47,806 nucleotides of DNA from Welwitschia mirabilis (GCA_051453625.1 JBOZIK010000001.1:63295828-63343633); one strand, 5' to 3'. Numbered from the stretch's first letter, positions 23,224 to 33,757 are shown. Numbers and translations: made by a program. Notes: generated by a model not told the origin, from the sequence alone.

Positions 23224-23728
23224 TATTATGATGCCAAAATGTATGTATTTAATAGGGTCTTTTGAGTATTTTTATGGGACATTAGACAAGTTTATGTGAA
23301 GTTTCAATAATAATGAAGATCTAATGAAATTATCATAAAAACATATAATTTTCATTACATTTAACATCATTTTAGACAAATTACAATAGTTCCAATCTAA
23401 AGAAGAAATACTATGATCAAAGAGGATGAAATGATGTAAGAAATAACTGTAAGAGTCCATTATTCACTTCATTGTTTGGATGGTTGTACGAATGATAGAA
23501 GTAAGTATGTTAACTAAGACACTAATTAGACCAAATTGGCAGCTGATGTAAACCTTATTTAATATGGCATCCTCTCTTGTATTGTCTAGATGAAAGAGAG
23601 GATGACATCTAAAAGTAACTATTTACCAAACTTTCCCAAACATTTGCAATGTGTTATGCATCCTCTTTTGCATTTATTAGGGTTTTACAATGTCTATTAG
23701 GGTTTGCTATTTTTAGAGTTTTATTTTT

Positions 23729-23736
23729 AATAAATA
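23729..23736 (+). promoter_or_regulatory. LTR TATA-like box of element E
   Basis: AATAAATA followed by CCCCATCC, at the position of CTATAAATACCCC in related LTRs; probably mutated. Confidence 0.5.
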
Positions 23737-24257
23737 CCCCATCCATCCTTGACTCTTACTTTATCTTATTTCACACCAAAAATTCTTATGATAGGAGATC
23801 AAAGGGTAAGAACTCCATCCATTATTGTTGTAGAGAAATATCTTCCTTAGTGTTGGGTTATGTATCCTTAATTAAGGTGTTCCTACTTTGTAACATGGAT
23901 ATTGTTTCACTTTTAGTCAAAACTCTATTTTTTTATATATGTTCTTGTATGTATCTATGTGATAGCTTTATATTTAATATAGATCATGAGGAAACCTTCA
24001 TTAAGATTAAACTATTAGAGTAGCTGTATTACATTGCATTTTCCCTTTCATAACATAATATTATATGTTTTCCATATTTTCTTCGATGTACCTAATAGCT
24101 TAGCTTGATTAATGTTTAATGAAAATTCTTCTTGATTGATCTAGATTATATAGGGTCAATCTCTATGATAAGTTGATTTGGTAATAGAATAAATATTGCA
24201 TTTAGAGTAATTTGTGCATTTCATTTGTATAGTATACTTACTTTACATTATTCTTAG

Positions 24258-24262
24258 ATTAT
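24258..24262. repeat. Target-site duplication of element C, left copy (ATTAT)
   Basis: ATTAT directly before TGTTGCGATGC; repeated at 34640-34644 directly after the other end of the element. Confidence 0.8.
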
Positions 24263-24510
24263 TGTTGCGATGCTAATTTGTAGGAATTTTGTGGTATATT
24301 TAGAGTACTTTTGTAGGACATTTATATAGGTTTAGATGCAATTTTCTTGATTATAGAGAGTTGATAGGATGATCATAGAAATACATAATTCTTGGCATAA
24401 TTGGATACATTTTAGTCATGTTATATTACTTAGCATGTTAAAGAAAGACTAATGACAAAGAAGGTTGATTTGTTTTACTTGAGGAGCTTTAGAAGGGTGT
24501 CGTTCCCAGT

Positions 24511-24536
24511 ATCATCCCCATGACATGAGGGATGAT
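24511..24536 (+). promoter_or_regulatory. LTR hairpin module
   Basis: ATCATCCC (24511-24518) and GGGATGAT (24529-24536) form a perfect 8-bp stem with the 10-base loop CATGACATGA. It lies about 180 bases upstream of the TATA box. Confidence 0.65.
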
Positions 24537-24714
24537 GACACAATTGGATCCAACTGGGCTTTATCCCTTATATCATCTCCACAATAGTCAGGATGACTAC
24601 TATTTTATATAAGAGGAATTAAATTATCTTGTAATGGCATCATGCATTCCACTTGAATCAATAGGTTTTTGTCTTTGAGTCCTAAGGTTACATTTTTAGA
24701 ACTTTTAATGTAAA

Positions 24715-24723
24715 CTATAAATA
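24715..24723 (+). promoter_or_regulatory. LTR TATA box of element C
   Basis: CTATAAATA, same position as in the other family LTRs. Confidence 0.7.
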
Positions 24724-25450
24724 TCTCCTATTGCCCTTACTTCTAATTCATTTTTTGTACCTAACATACTTATGGCAAAAGATTAAAAGATAAGAGGTCC
24801 ATCCAGTGGCTATAGAAAGGAGTTCCCTTAGTGTTAGGCTAGGTCTCTTCCATTGAGGTGATGTTATTCTATTTGTAAGTGGATATAAAGTCCTTTGAAT
24901 TAATACAATTACTCTTTCATTCCAATTCTATGAACGTTATGGTCTAAGTTGGTCATAGTTAAGTTATAGTTCTGTGATTTATTTAGATCATAAGGGAAAC
25001 CTTTATTAAGGTTGGCCCTGATAATATTAGATTTGTATTGTTTTTTCATTTCTTTCCACATTGCATTTCATATTCTACTTGGTAGACCTCATAGTTTATG
25101 TTGGTTAAGAACTAGTGAATACTCTTATTAATTAATTTAAATTATAGAGAAGCTAGTCCTTATAACATAAGGTTTAAGAACCAAGAGAGTTCATTTGCTT
25201 TTTACTTGTATTTCATCTCCATTCATTTTTCATTACATTTACTTTATTATTTACTTTTAGTAATTAAAAGATAAAAGACTAAAATTACCTTTCAAAATCA
25301 ATTCTCTAACTTTCAGCCTAGTGCCTTCACTGGGATTACGACATTTGGGTGAACTCCTATCTATACTAATGTGTGTTTTTCTGTGAGTTATTTGATTTAC
25401 AAGTTTACTTAAAGTACATCAAGATTGCACAAATTCACATCATAACATTT

Positions 25451-25468
25451 TAGAGCTATTGCTAGGAA
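25451..25468 (+). other. Primer-binding site of element C (tRNA-Asp type, decayed)
   Basis: TAGAGCTATTGCTAGGAA, three bases after the LTR. Against TGGCGCCGTTGCCGGGGA there are seven differences, six of them C-to-T or G-to-A. This both supports the Athila assignment and shows the decay pattern. Confidence 0.65.
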
Positions 25469-25773
25469 AGACTACAAATATCTATAGAATTATCACTAAC
25501 TAGATAAGTACTTTGAATCCTTTGTTTAGGTTATTTATTTTAATTAGTATTGTATTTTTATCTTAGATTAAAGAAGGTTTATTTCTATAGATTTTATTTT
25601 TCATAATTTTTTGTTAGGTATCCTATCATTTTCTCTATTGTCCCAATGACATTGGGAATGATAGTTTTAAAATTTTAAAATTATTTTCTATTTTTGAAAT
25701 TTTTCTTCTGCTTATAGTTTAGTAATAAAGGTATTGTCATCCTATCTGTCATCCACATAACAACCTAGATGAC
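25469..25773 (+). other. Leader of element C, part before the solo LTR
   Basis: Matches the leader of element E from about 34860 (shared AGATAAGTACTTTGAATCC versus AGATAAGTATTTTGGATTT). It carries inverted-repeat motifs near 25630-25660 and 25738-25773. It resumes at 27249 after solo LTR B. No coding sequence. Confidence 0.65.
25769..25773. repeat. Target-site duplication of solo LTR B, left copy (ATGAC)
   Basis: ATGAC directly before the LTR; repeated at 27244-27248. Confidence 0.8.
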
Positions 25774-27243
25774 TATTGTGGTGTGAATTTATGCAATTTA
25801 AGAATCCCTTAGATAACCTATAGATTATAAAAATTGTAGAAAACACACTCTAGTATAGATGGTAGTTCACCCAAATGTCATAATATAATAAAGGTACTAG
25901 ACTTAGAGTTAGAGAATTGATTTTGCTAATGTATTTTAGATTTTTTATCTTAAGAAAAACTAAAAGGAAATAACTTAAGTAAATGCAATGCTTAAATAGA
26001 ATTGAAATGCAAATGTAATGAAAATGGATTAGAAATAGANNNNNNNNNNNNNNNNNNNNNNNNNNNNNNNNNNNNNNNNNNNNNNNNNNNNNNNNNNNNN
26101 NNNNNNNNNNNNNNNNNNNNNNNNNNNNNNNNNNNNNNNNNNNNNNNNNNNNNNNNNNNNNNNNNNNNNNNNNNNNNNNNNNNNNNNNNNNNNNNNNNNN
26201 NNNNNNNNNNNNNNNNNNNNNNNNNNNNNNNNNNNNNNNNNNNNNNNNNNNNNNNNNNNNNNNNNNNNNNNNNNNNNNNNNNNNNNNNNNNNNNNNNNNN
26301 NNNNNNNNNNNNNNNNNNNNNNNNNNNNNNNNNNNNNNNNNNNNNNNNNNNNNNNNNNNNNNNNNNNNNNNNNNNNNNNNNNNNNNNNNNNNNNNNNNNN
26401 NNNNNNNNNNNNNNNNNNNNNNNNNNNNNNNNNNNNNNNNNNNNNNNNNNNNNNNNNNNNNNNNNNNNNNNNNNNNNNNNNNNNNNNNNNNNNNNNNNNN
26501 NNNNNNNNNNNNNNNNNNNNNNNNNNNNNNNNNNNNNNNNNNNNNNNNNNNNNNNNNNNNNNNNNNNNNNNNNCTAGCATCCCAAATTGGTATCATGATC
26601 CCATTTACAATAATATTTACTATGAACATGTAAAAACAATTGTCATCCTACCTATCATCCACACAATAAAGGGGACGATGCCACCTTAATAGCTTGGATT
26701 ATGTGCCATGAGTTGTTGTTAGTCCTATTGATTATCTGTGCATGTTAACAATGTTTTCATCCTATTAATCATCCACATGGCAGAGGGGACAATGCTTGGA
26801 TTACGTGCTCATGTGCTACCATTAGTTCTATAGCCTTTTCGATGTAATTAAGGTCATTGTCCTACATGTCGTGGGGATGATCAAGGGTACGAAACCACCA
26901 ATAATTCATATGCATGTGCTGTCCAAGTATTGTTCATGTTCTGCTCTTATGTATCTATCATAATGAGCTGTTGTATCGACTGTTGTGGGGACGACAATGG
27001 GGATGACACTCTTCCCAAGCTTCGCAAGTAGCATAAATTAGTTTTCTTCATCTTTAGTCCTCCTTCAATATGCTAAGTATCAAAACATGACTAAAATTCC
27101 TTTAATTATCCTAAAAATTACATGTTTTCATGATTATCATATTATCTCTTCATAATCAGTAGAATTGCATCTAAACCTATATAAATTTCCTACAAAATTA
27201 CTTTAAATACACCGTTAAATTCTTATAAATTAGCATTACAACA
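25774..27243 (-). mobile_element. Element B: solo Athila-type LTR in the leader of element C
   Basis: On the complement it starts TGTTGTAATGCT (27243) and ends CACCACAATA (25774; terminal CA mutated to TA). It is oriented opposite to its host element C, carries GTCGTCC-type hairpin motifs near 26865-26885 and 26975-27010, and is flanked by perfect 5-bp duplications ATGAC. Removing it and one ATGAC restores a leader colinear with elements D and E. A 534-base gap (26040-26573) hides the middle. It arose by recombination between the two LTRs of an inserted element. Confidence 0.85.
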
Positions 27244-27248
27244 ATGAC
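27244..27248. repeat. Target-site duplication of solo LTR B, right copy (ATGAC)
   Basis: Identical to 25769-25773. Confidence 0.8.
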
Positions 27249-27765
27249 AGTCTTATTTTTATGAGTTTCAGTGATTTTTCTTTTTGTGTTTTGAGTTTAG
27301 TTTTTTATATGATCATCATCTTCCCTGTCATTCCCACAACAAGGTGGACAACGAGCTCTTATTTTTTATTTTGGTTTTTGATTTATGGGTTTTTCATGCA
27401 GGGACATAGTAAATTCTAGTAAAAAGATGAAATATTAAAGGAAGCAGAACTTAATTAAAGAAAAGTATTAGCATAAGATCATTTGACTCTAAGCAAAATC
27501 TAGGTATGCATAACATAGGTACATAAGTTCTAAGAATTTTTTCTCTTATTGATGAATCAAATTTTTCTTTTTCTCTATAGTCATTCTGTTAGTTGTTTTC
27601 ATGATAATTAGAGTAATCATGCTCTCACAGTTTTTGAGTGTTAAAGGATCCATAATTTTGACAAAACAATGATACATCAAAGAAAATAGAACTTAATCTT
27701 CATCATGTACTTATCTTTCTTACTATCTTGAATTAAATTCCCTTGTTCCATTCTTCTTACTTACT
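27249..27765 (+). other. Leader of element C, part after the solo LTR
   Basis: Continues the leader seen in element D at 90-500, including a decayed hairpin (about 27315-27350), the CATGCAGGGACATAG segment and the purine-rich stretch before the coding region. No gene. Confidence 0.6.
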
Positions 27766-29130
27766 TCAATAAATAGTAATAGAAGGACTGTTGTGGAATT
27801 TCTTTCTGAAAGGAGAAGAAACTTGCAAAATTTTGAGAAAAATATTAAGAAAAAACTTTGAGAGATCTTTGCAGAAAGGAGGAGAAACATAAAGTATTCT
27901 TAGATTTATAATGATCAAATACTTTAAGAAGTTTTGTAAGAGGGAAAACAACACAAAATCCTATTGAGAGTAGGAATTCAACCCCTTTCTCTTTTCAATC
28001 TTTTTATTCTTTCCCTTCTTATTTTAAAATCTTATATAGAAATAATGATGAAGATTTTCTATATTTTAAGGATTCCACCTCATTTAAACAAATTTTCTAC
28101 AATCCCCTTTATTAATCCTAACCATCTTCTATGCATTGCTATGAAGAAGAACCATCTCCCATGACCTACTACAAGGAAGAAAATCATCCATTAAAAGAAA
28201 AGATTAATGAAATAATGAAGAATCAAGAAAACACCAATAAGAACCTAGAAAAATCAGTTGAAATCTTACAACAAAACCTATTACAGTTTACAACGCAACA
28301 TCCTCACAACTATTCTACTTCATCCTACCTTAAGGAAATGAAAAAACTTAGGAAAAAAATGATGTTGATTCTTTCTTTTAACTTGAAGATAAAATTGTGA
28401 ATCAAACTTCAACATCCTACTCATTAAGACATAAGAAAAAAGGAGATAACAATAACACAACTCAACATTTTAATAATTAGGATGAGGATGACTATTTATT
28501 AGATGATGATATTGAGATATTAGATTATATCCCTACCATTTAATTACTATTAGACAATCAAGATGAGAAATCCAATCATGATAAAATTGAAAACTTTTTA
28601 ATCAGTTATGAAGATGATGATCTTATTTCTCTTGATAATCTTTTTAATGGACCTAATAAATTGGAAAATAAAAGTCATATTCAACACAAGAAGGGAGATA
28701 TAATCACCAACAATAATAAGAAAAGAAAAGAAAAAACCCAAAAAAATAGTGATAAAGATAATACAATGAAGGACTTACAAAGATTCATTAAAATTTCATA
28801 GAAGATAGACTTATTCATTCTACTCATACTTCTACATCCTTTCCACTTAGGCCTTCATGTACAATTTGAAATCACATCATTCCTTTCACTTCTACTTCCT
28901 TCTTCACATTAACTTATGACACAGATAATGATAATCTTTTTCCATTTCTTCCAATTACACCTTCATATAATTCTCAAGGCCATGCATCTTTCCTTGACTC
29001 TTATAACATTTTTTCCTTTTTTACCAAATCCACTTTACTTTATGCTTTTAATGATTATTGTTTTTAAAAGTTTGACTTTGAATATCTTGGAATTTTGAAT
29101 TTGGGTAAGCCTTATATTCTTGATGATAAT
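27766..29130 (+). pseudogene. Gag-like or unknown protein of the non-autonomous family (element C copy)
   Basis: Fragments in several frames keep the family order. First come three Arg-rich short repeats (about 27796-27950; SERRRNLQN, AERRRNIK, then a decayed third). Next are a Phe/Ser-rich stretch and the open segment 28131-28400 with CYEEEPSPMTYYKEENHPLK and EKINEIMKNQENTNKNLEKS, a predicted coiled coil. Then TSYSLRHKKKGDNNN, acidic DEDDYLLDDDIEILDY (about 28490-28530), YEDDDLISLDNLFNGPN, and finally SLNILEFLNLGKPYILDDNP-like residues near 29085-29130. No zinc knuckle or enzyme motif is visible. Frameshifts and stops rule out function. The conserved order across D, A and C suggests that the ancestral element encoded one long protein here. 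Confidence 0.55.
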
Positions 29131-30650
29131 CCATACTTAGAATTAAATATTAAGAAGATTTTAAATCTTATTCAATAATCTCAAAAGCCCTTAAAAACTT
29201 CTTGGCTCCATTCTTTGAGTAGTACCTTGAATGAATTATATACTGATACTCATGCTTTATACATTTTCATAAGAGATTATTTATCAATGCAATTTTTCAC
29301 TTCTTCATCTCTTGTTTTTATTTTAAAAATTATGCTATTCAAGCTTTATCATTTTACTTTATTTATCTCTAATTGATTTTAATCCACAATAATTGCATCC
29401 CTTTTATGTTTTATCAATTGATTTTTATCTAGTTTAACCCTTATCTTTATGAAAAATACAATACCTAAGTGCACTTTTTACAAAACTAGTTAAACCTCTC
29501 AATGATTAGGTCCTTATCTTCTAGAAAAAGTACAACTTTAAATGGCTCCATTAAAACTTTCAACCTAAACACTTGGAAAATTAGGAAGTTAATGGATAAA
29601 AGGTTAAAAATCATTAAAATATCTATTAGTTTGTGTTGGAATTTTCCTCCTTCCATTATTTACTTTATTCCTTAGCNNNNNNNNNNNNNNNNNNNNNNNN
29701 NNNNNNNNNNNNNNNNNNNNNNNNNNNNNNNNNNNNNNNNNNNNNNNNNNNNNNNNNNNNNNNNNNNNNNNNNNNNTCATGTACAACTTTAAATTATATC
29801 CTTTCCTTCACTTCTACTTCCACTTTCACATTACCTTATGATCTTGATCATGATAATATTTCTCCATCTCTTCCATATAAATCTTCATACCTATAATTAT
29901 CAAGGTCATGTTTCCTTTGTTAACTCTTATAAAACCCATAATTTTGAAGAGTCTCTTTTTCCTATCTCTTAATCTCTTCCTTTTAAACATCTATGTGATA
30001 CTATAAGTAACATTCTTTCTTTTTTCATCAAGTTTACTTTATTTTATGTTTTTAATGATTATTATTTTTAAAATTTTGACTTGAAATATCTTAGAATTTT
30101 GATATGGGATAAACCTTATCTTTTTTATGATAACCATGCTTAGAGTTGAATCTTAAGGAGCTTCGTAATCTTATTAAACATTCTCAAAATCCCTTAAAGA
30201 CTTTTTATATCCATTCTTTAAGTAGTAACTTGAATGAATTATATAATAATACTTATGATTTATAAAATTTTAAGAAAAGATCATTTGTTAATGAAATTTC
30301 TCACTTCCTTATCTCTTATTTGATTTTTGAAATTTGTGCTATTAAATTTTTATCATTTCACTCTCTTTCCCTCTAATTGATTTTACTCCAAAATTATTGC
30401 ATACTTTTTATGTTTTATTAATTGTTTTCTATTTGGTTTAATCCTTACTTTTCTAAAAAATACAATACCCGAGTGCACTTTTTACACAACTAATTGAACT
30501 TTGTAATGGTTAGTTCTTATCTTTCAGAAAATGTACATCTTAAAATGGCTCAGTTAAAACTTTTAATCTAAGTACTTGGTAAAGTCAAAAGTTAATGGAT
30601 AAAAATTTAAAAATCATTTAAGCATCTATTGATTAAACCTTGAATATGGT
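28850..30650 (+). repeat. Internal tandem duplication in element C
   Basis: A unit of roughly 0.85 kb occurs twice, about 28790-29640 and 29777-30650. Matching landmarks are CTTTTAATGATTATTGTTTT (from 29045) versus GTTTTTAATGATTATTATTT (from 30049), TTGAATGAATTATATA (29229 and 30232) and the AGTGCACTTTTTAC segments (29468 and 30472). The copies differ by many point changes, so the duplication is old. Element A has one copy (about 16400-17310). A 100-N gap (29677-29776) lies at the junction, but the divergence argues against an assembly artefact. Confidence 0.7.
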
Positions 30651-31019
30651 AGAAGCATGTGTCTTGGATTTTCCTCCTATCACTATCTAAATTCTTCTTT
30701 AGCTGATTCTTTTGGTAAACATTATACTATTAATTGAATATTTTTTACTTGACTAATTGTTTACTTTATGAAGTTATCATGATTAGTACATATTTTACTT
30801 GGGCACCTTAGATGATAAGGTTAGCTTCATCTAATCTTTAGACATTCGTATGTCTATGAACTTCATTTTCAAGGAAGATGCCTTGTTTCTTTTTTTCTTT
30901 TTCAATGATGTGAGTAATTAGTTATTTTTTCATGTTTTTACTTTGTTACTCATATCATTACTTCACTTTTATCCTTACACGTACTTATTCATGTGGAATG
31001 TATCCACAAATGCTCTTTT

Positions 31020-31215
31020 ATATTGTATCTCAAAACATGGTCACCATGATGTCCTATCACAAGCACATCGAGCCAAATCTTCCTGAGAGAAGCCTTTGCC
31101 AATGTGATATGGTAGATATAAAAACTCTACTGGGGGGATCAGTTGGCTATGTTGTATGGGTTCTTACTCCTCTAATAGTGATTTCACTCCCTCTTCATGG
31201 TAGAATAAAATTTTG
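31020..31215 (+). other. Conserved GC-richer block in the 3' internal region
   Basis: Closely similar to the complement of 15785-15980 in element A: TCTCAAAACATGGTCNCCAT, AAGCCTTTG then a short NNAATGTGATATG-like stretch, GGGGGATCAGTTGGC and GGGTTCTTACTCCTCTAAT. It stands out from the surrounding AT-rich sequence. An open frame of 114 codons (30932-31276) spans it in C, but the same frame does not persist clearly in A. In A, ACCACTA and TAGTGGT could pair across 50 bases. RNA function or a remnant of a conserved protein are both possible. Confidence 0.5.
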
Positions 31216-31895
31216 CTTAGAAGCTATAAGATCAGTGTTGTTCATTGCGTTATCAGAGGCATTGCTTATTTTTTAGACTCATTGTATTTACTTATTTATA
31301 GTACTTCCACATAATTACTCTACTTTTTTAGATTCTACTATGGTTTTGAGATGATAGCTTGTAAGTTCCTATTTTAATAGCTTTTTATCATATCATTTAT
31401 TATTTGATAATACTAGACATACTTGACATCTTCATAATCATTTGCCTATTTAAGTGGAACTTTATGAATTTTCACATTATTTCATGCATTATTATTAGAT
31501 GATTTTATGATTGTTGCTAAGGGAATTTACTTGGATGTAATTTTGGTAGGTAAGCAATCTTCTTCATGTCTCTTGTTATCCATTTTTCTTATGTTTTTCT
31601 TAGTTGCTTTGTTTGGAATTTTTAAAGTCATTACAATATCTTTTTCCACATTATAATTAGGACCTGATCATTTGATACTCTAGTTGTCTTTTTATTTCAC
31701 TCATAGATTTTCTTTATAAGGGTTGTTTTTCTTTTCAGCACGTTTGATTCATGCATTTCTTTTACTTTGATTATTGTATTTCTTTTATTTTATGCTAATG
31801 TTTTTCTATTTATCTTCTAATTTTACGTACATCCACTTACAGATCATGAATCCTCATAGAGTTTGGAATACATTTATGGAATACTTCTAAGCCTT

Positions 31896-32270
31896 GCTAT
31901 CTTAGAGAGGGTACTATTACTAAGAAGTGGGTGCATGGCCACATTACTGTCAAGGGTTTACCAACCATAGTGCACTGATCCAAGGCCACATTACTTACAT
32001 AGTACTATATGAATGGCTATACCCCACCTCCATATACATGGGCAAAGACAATAGATAATACCCTAGAAGACGTCATACTAGATTTTATAACAAAGTAGCT
32101 CCTATGACATATACTTGATTATGATTCACTGGGTTGAATACTTAGAGTGTAGGGGTTTTTATTTGTATAACATTCTATTAATTGGTATTTCATCTTGTGA
32201 GTTACATGTCGAGGACTCACATTAAATGGATGGGAGTTCTGGTAGGTAGGTAGGTGAGGAGCTATATAGC
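31896..32270 (+). other. Extra ~375-bp segment in element C of unknown origin
   Basis: The 3' internal regions of C and A align up to about 31895 (A: about 15085) and resume near 32271 (A: about 15060); this segment is absent from A. It is less AT-rich than its surroundings and contains two similar GGCCACATTACT stretches (31938 and 31992). No coding frame is convincing. It may be an insertion, a captured fragment, or sequence lost from A. Confidence 0.45.
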
Positions 32271-32428
32271 CTTGTTACTCTATAGAAGTCTCTTTCTTCA
32301 TGGTTATGGTTTTTAGGATGATTATTTACTTTCTACCTTACTTCTATTTTTCTACTGCTTTTTCACTACTTGCTTGCTATTAGACTTTTTTTTTTCAAAC
32401 ATTTCATTTAAACATTATCATGTTATGT

Positions 32429-32458
32429 CTATCATCCCCATGACAAATAGGATGATAG
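32429..32458 (+). promoter_or_regulatory. Hairpin module in the 3' internal region
   Basis: CTATCATCC (32429-32437) and GGATGATAG (32450-32458) form a perfect 9-bp stem with a 12-base loop beginning CCATGACA. Same module as in the LTRs, but here outside the LTR. Confidence 0.65.
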
Positions 32459-32509
32459 TCATCCTTTTTACCTTGTGTAATCTAGGACATATTGACTTTT
32501 CTATTTGGC

Positions 32510-32533
32510 GGGGGGAGGGGGGAAGGGGAGGGG
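32510..32533 (+). other. G-rich tract able to form a G-quadruplex
   Basis: Runs of 6, 6, 4 and 4 Gs separated by A, AA and A in otherwise AT-rich DNA, about 640 bases before the 3' LTR of element C. The counterpart in element A (complement near 14810) has only GGGAAGGCAAG, so the run seems expanded in C. A purine-tract role is possible. Confidence 0.7.
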
Positions 32534-33139
32534 CAGGACACCTCTATGAGCTTTCTTCTAAGATATTAAGAAAAAATTTGTAATTTTTAAAATCAAAAGA
32601 ATCATTGAACTTTCATCATAATCATTTTGAACTTTCATCATATATATTTACGATGAGTTATTTGGATATGATTTTATGTTACTTGAATAAATTTTATGAA
32701 CATTATCTAATAGGAGCACAATAGTCACTCATAGAGTTTTCTTGTAACAATGTTTAAGCTCATCTAAAGGAAAAATACTATACTTACTCTTATACATTTC
32801 CTCTTGTAAAAAACATTAATTAACTTTTTATGCATCATTCTTTGAGATTATTACTACTTAAGTTTTATACATCAATTTAAGCATTACTTTATCAAATTTA
32901 TGCATATACATTATGATTCTCTGAACTATCATTATTACATTCTATGATTTGTTTATGTGTACGACATTTATTTGGTTTATTATAATGTGTTTAAGTAGGG
33001 GGCTTATGATTATAGTAGTAATTGTATTAATCAATGAATTTTTATCATCTATTCCTGCATGATAAAATAGAACTCAAATTCCATTTCTATAGTTGACGAT
33101 TATCTTAGTCAAATTGGCTCACAATATAATTGATTGCTC

Positions 33140-33176
33140 ATTTTTTCAGGGACTGATAAGGCTAAGTAGAGGGCTA
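33140..33176 (+). other. Polypurine-tract region of element C
   Basis: CAGGGACTGATAAGGCTAAG then TAGAGGGCTA directly before the 3' LTR, the same as in elements A and D. Confidence 0.7.
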
Positions 33177-33695
33177 TGTTGTGATGCCAATTTTTAGGAA
33201 TTTGATGGTGTATTTGGAGTATTTTTGTAGGACATTTATACAGGTTTAGATGCAATTCTGCTAGTTATGAAAACTCAATAGAATGATCATGGAAACACAT
33301 AATTCTTGGCATAATTGGATATATTTCATGCATGTTCTAGTGCTTAGCATGTTGAAGGAAGACTAATGATGAAGAAGGCTGATTTGCTTTACTTAAGGAG
33401 ATTTGGAAGGGTATCATCTCCACTATGAGGGGCAAGAGACTTCTATGAGCTTTCTTCTAAGATATTAAGCAAAAATTTGTAATTTTGGAGTACTTTTCTA
33501 GGACATTTATACAGGTTTAGATGCAATTCTGCTAATTATGAAAAGTCAATAGGATGGTCATGGAAACACATAATTCTTGGCATAATTGGATGTATTTCAT
33601 GCATGTTATATTACTTAGCATGTTGAAGGAAGACTAATGATGAAGAATGCTGATTTGCTTTACTTAAAGAGATTAGGAAGGGTGTCATCTCCAAT

Positions 33696-33721
33696 ATCAT
33701 CCCCATGACATGAGGGATGAT
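33696..33721 (+). promoter_or_regulatory. LTR hairpin module
   Basis: ATCATCCC (33696-33703) and GGGATGAT (33714-33721), loop CATGACATGA; identical to the 24511 copy in the partner LTR. Confidence 0.65.
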
Positions 33722-33757
33722 AACACAATTAGATTCAACTAGGCTTTGTCCCTAGTG

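Larger units (their letters stand above)
23224..24262 (+). repeat. 5' LTR of element E, left piece
   Basis: It starts TATTATGATGCC (family TGTTGTGATGCC with G-to-A changes), followed by a diverged copy of the family U3, including TTTTGAGTATTTTTATGGGACATT. It includes a TATA-like box (23729-23736), and GGAGATCAAAGGGTAAGA after it. It is cut at 24262 by element C and resumes at 34645. The preceding five bases are TTAGT. Confidence 0.7.
24263..25447 (+). repeat. 5' LTR of element C
   Basis: TGTTGCGATGC...CATAACA with TG and CA intact. U3 carries two hairpin modules (24511-24536 perfect; 24571-24597 decayed), then a TATA box (24715-24723) and the family 3' block (AGCCTAGTGCCTTCACTGGG). Confidence 0.85.

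Noticed and set aside
23649-24023. 124-codon open frame on the + strand
   Set aside because: It falls across the TATA box and R/U5 part of the element E LTR and is explained by LTR sequence.
30932-31276. 114-codon open frame in element C that looks like a small membrane protein
   Set aside because: The counterpart in element A conserves the DNA but not clearly this frame, so it is reported as a conserved block instead of a gene.
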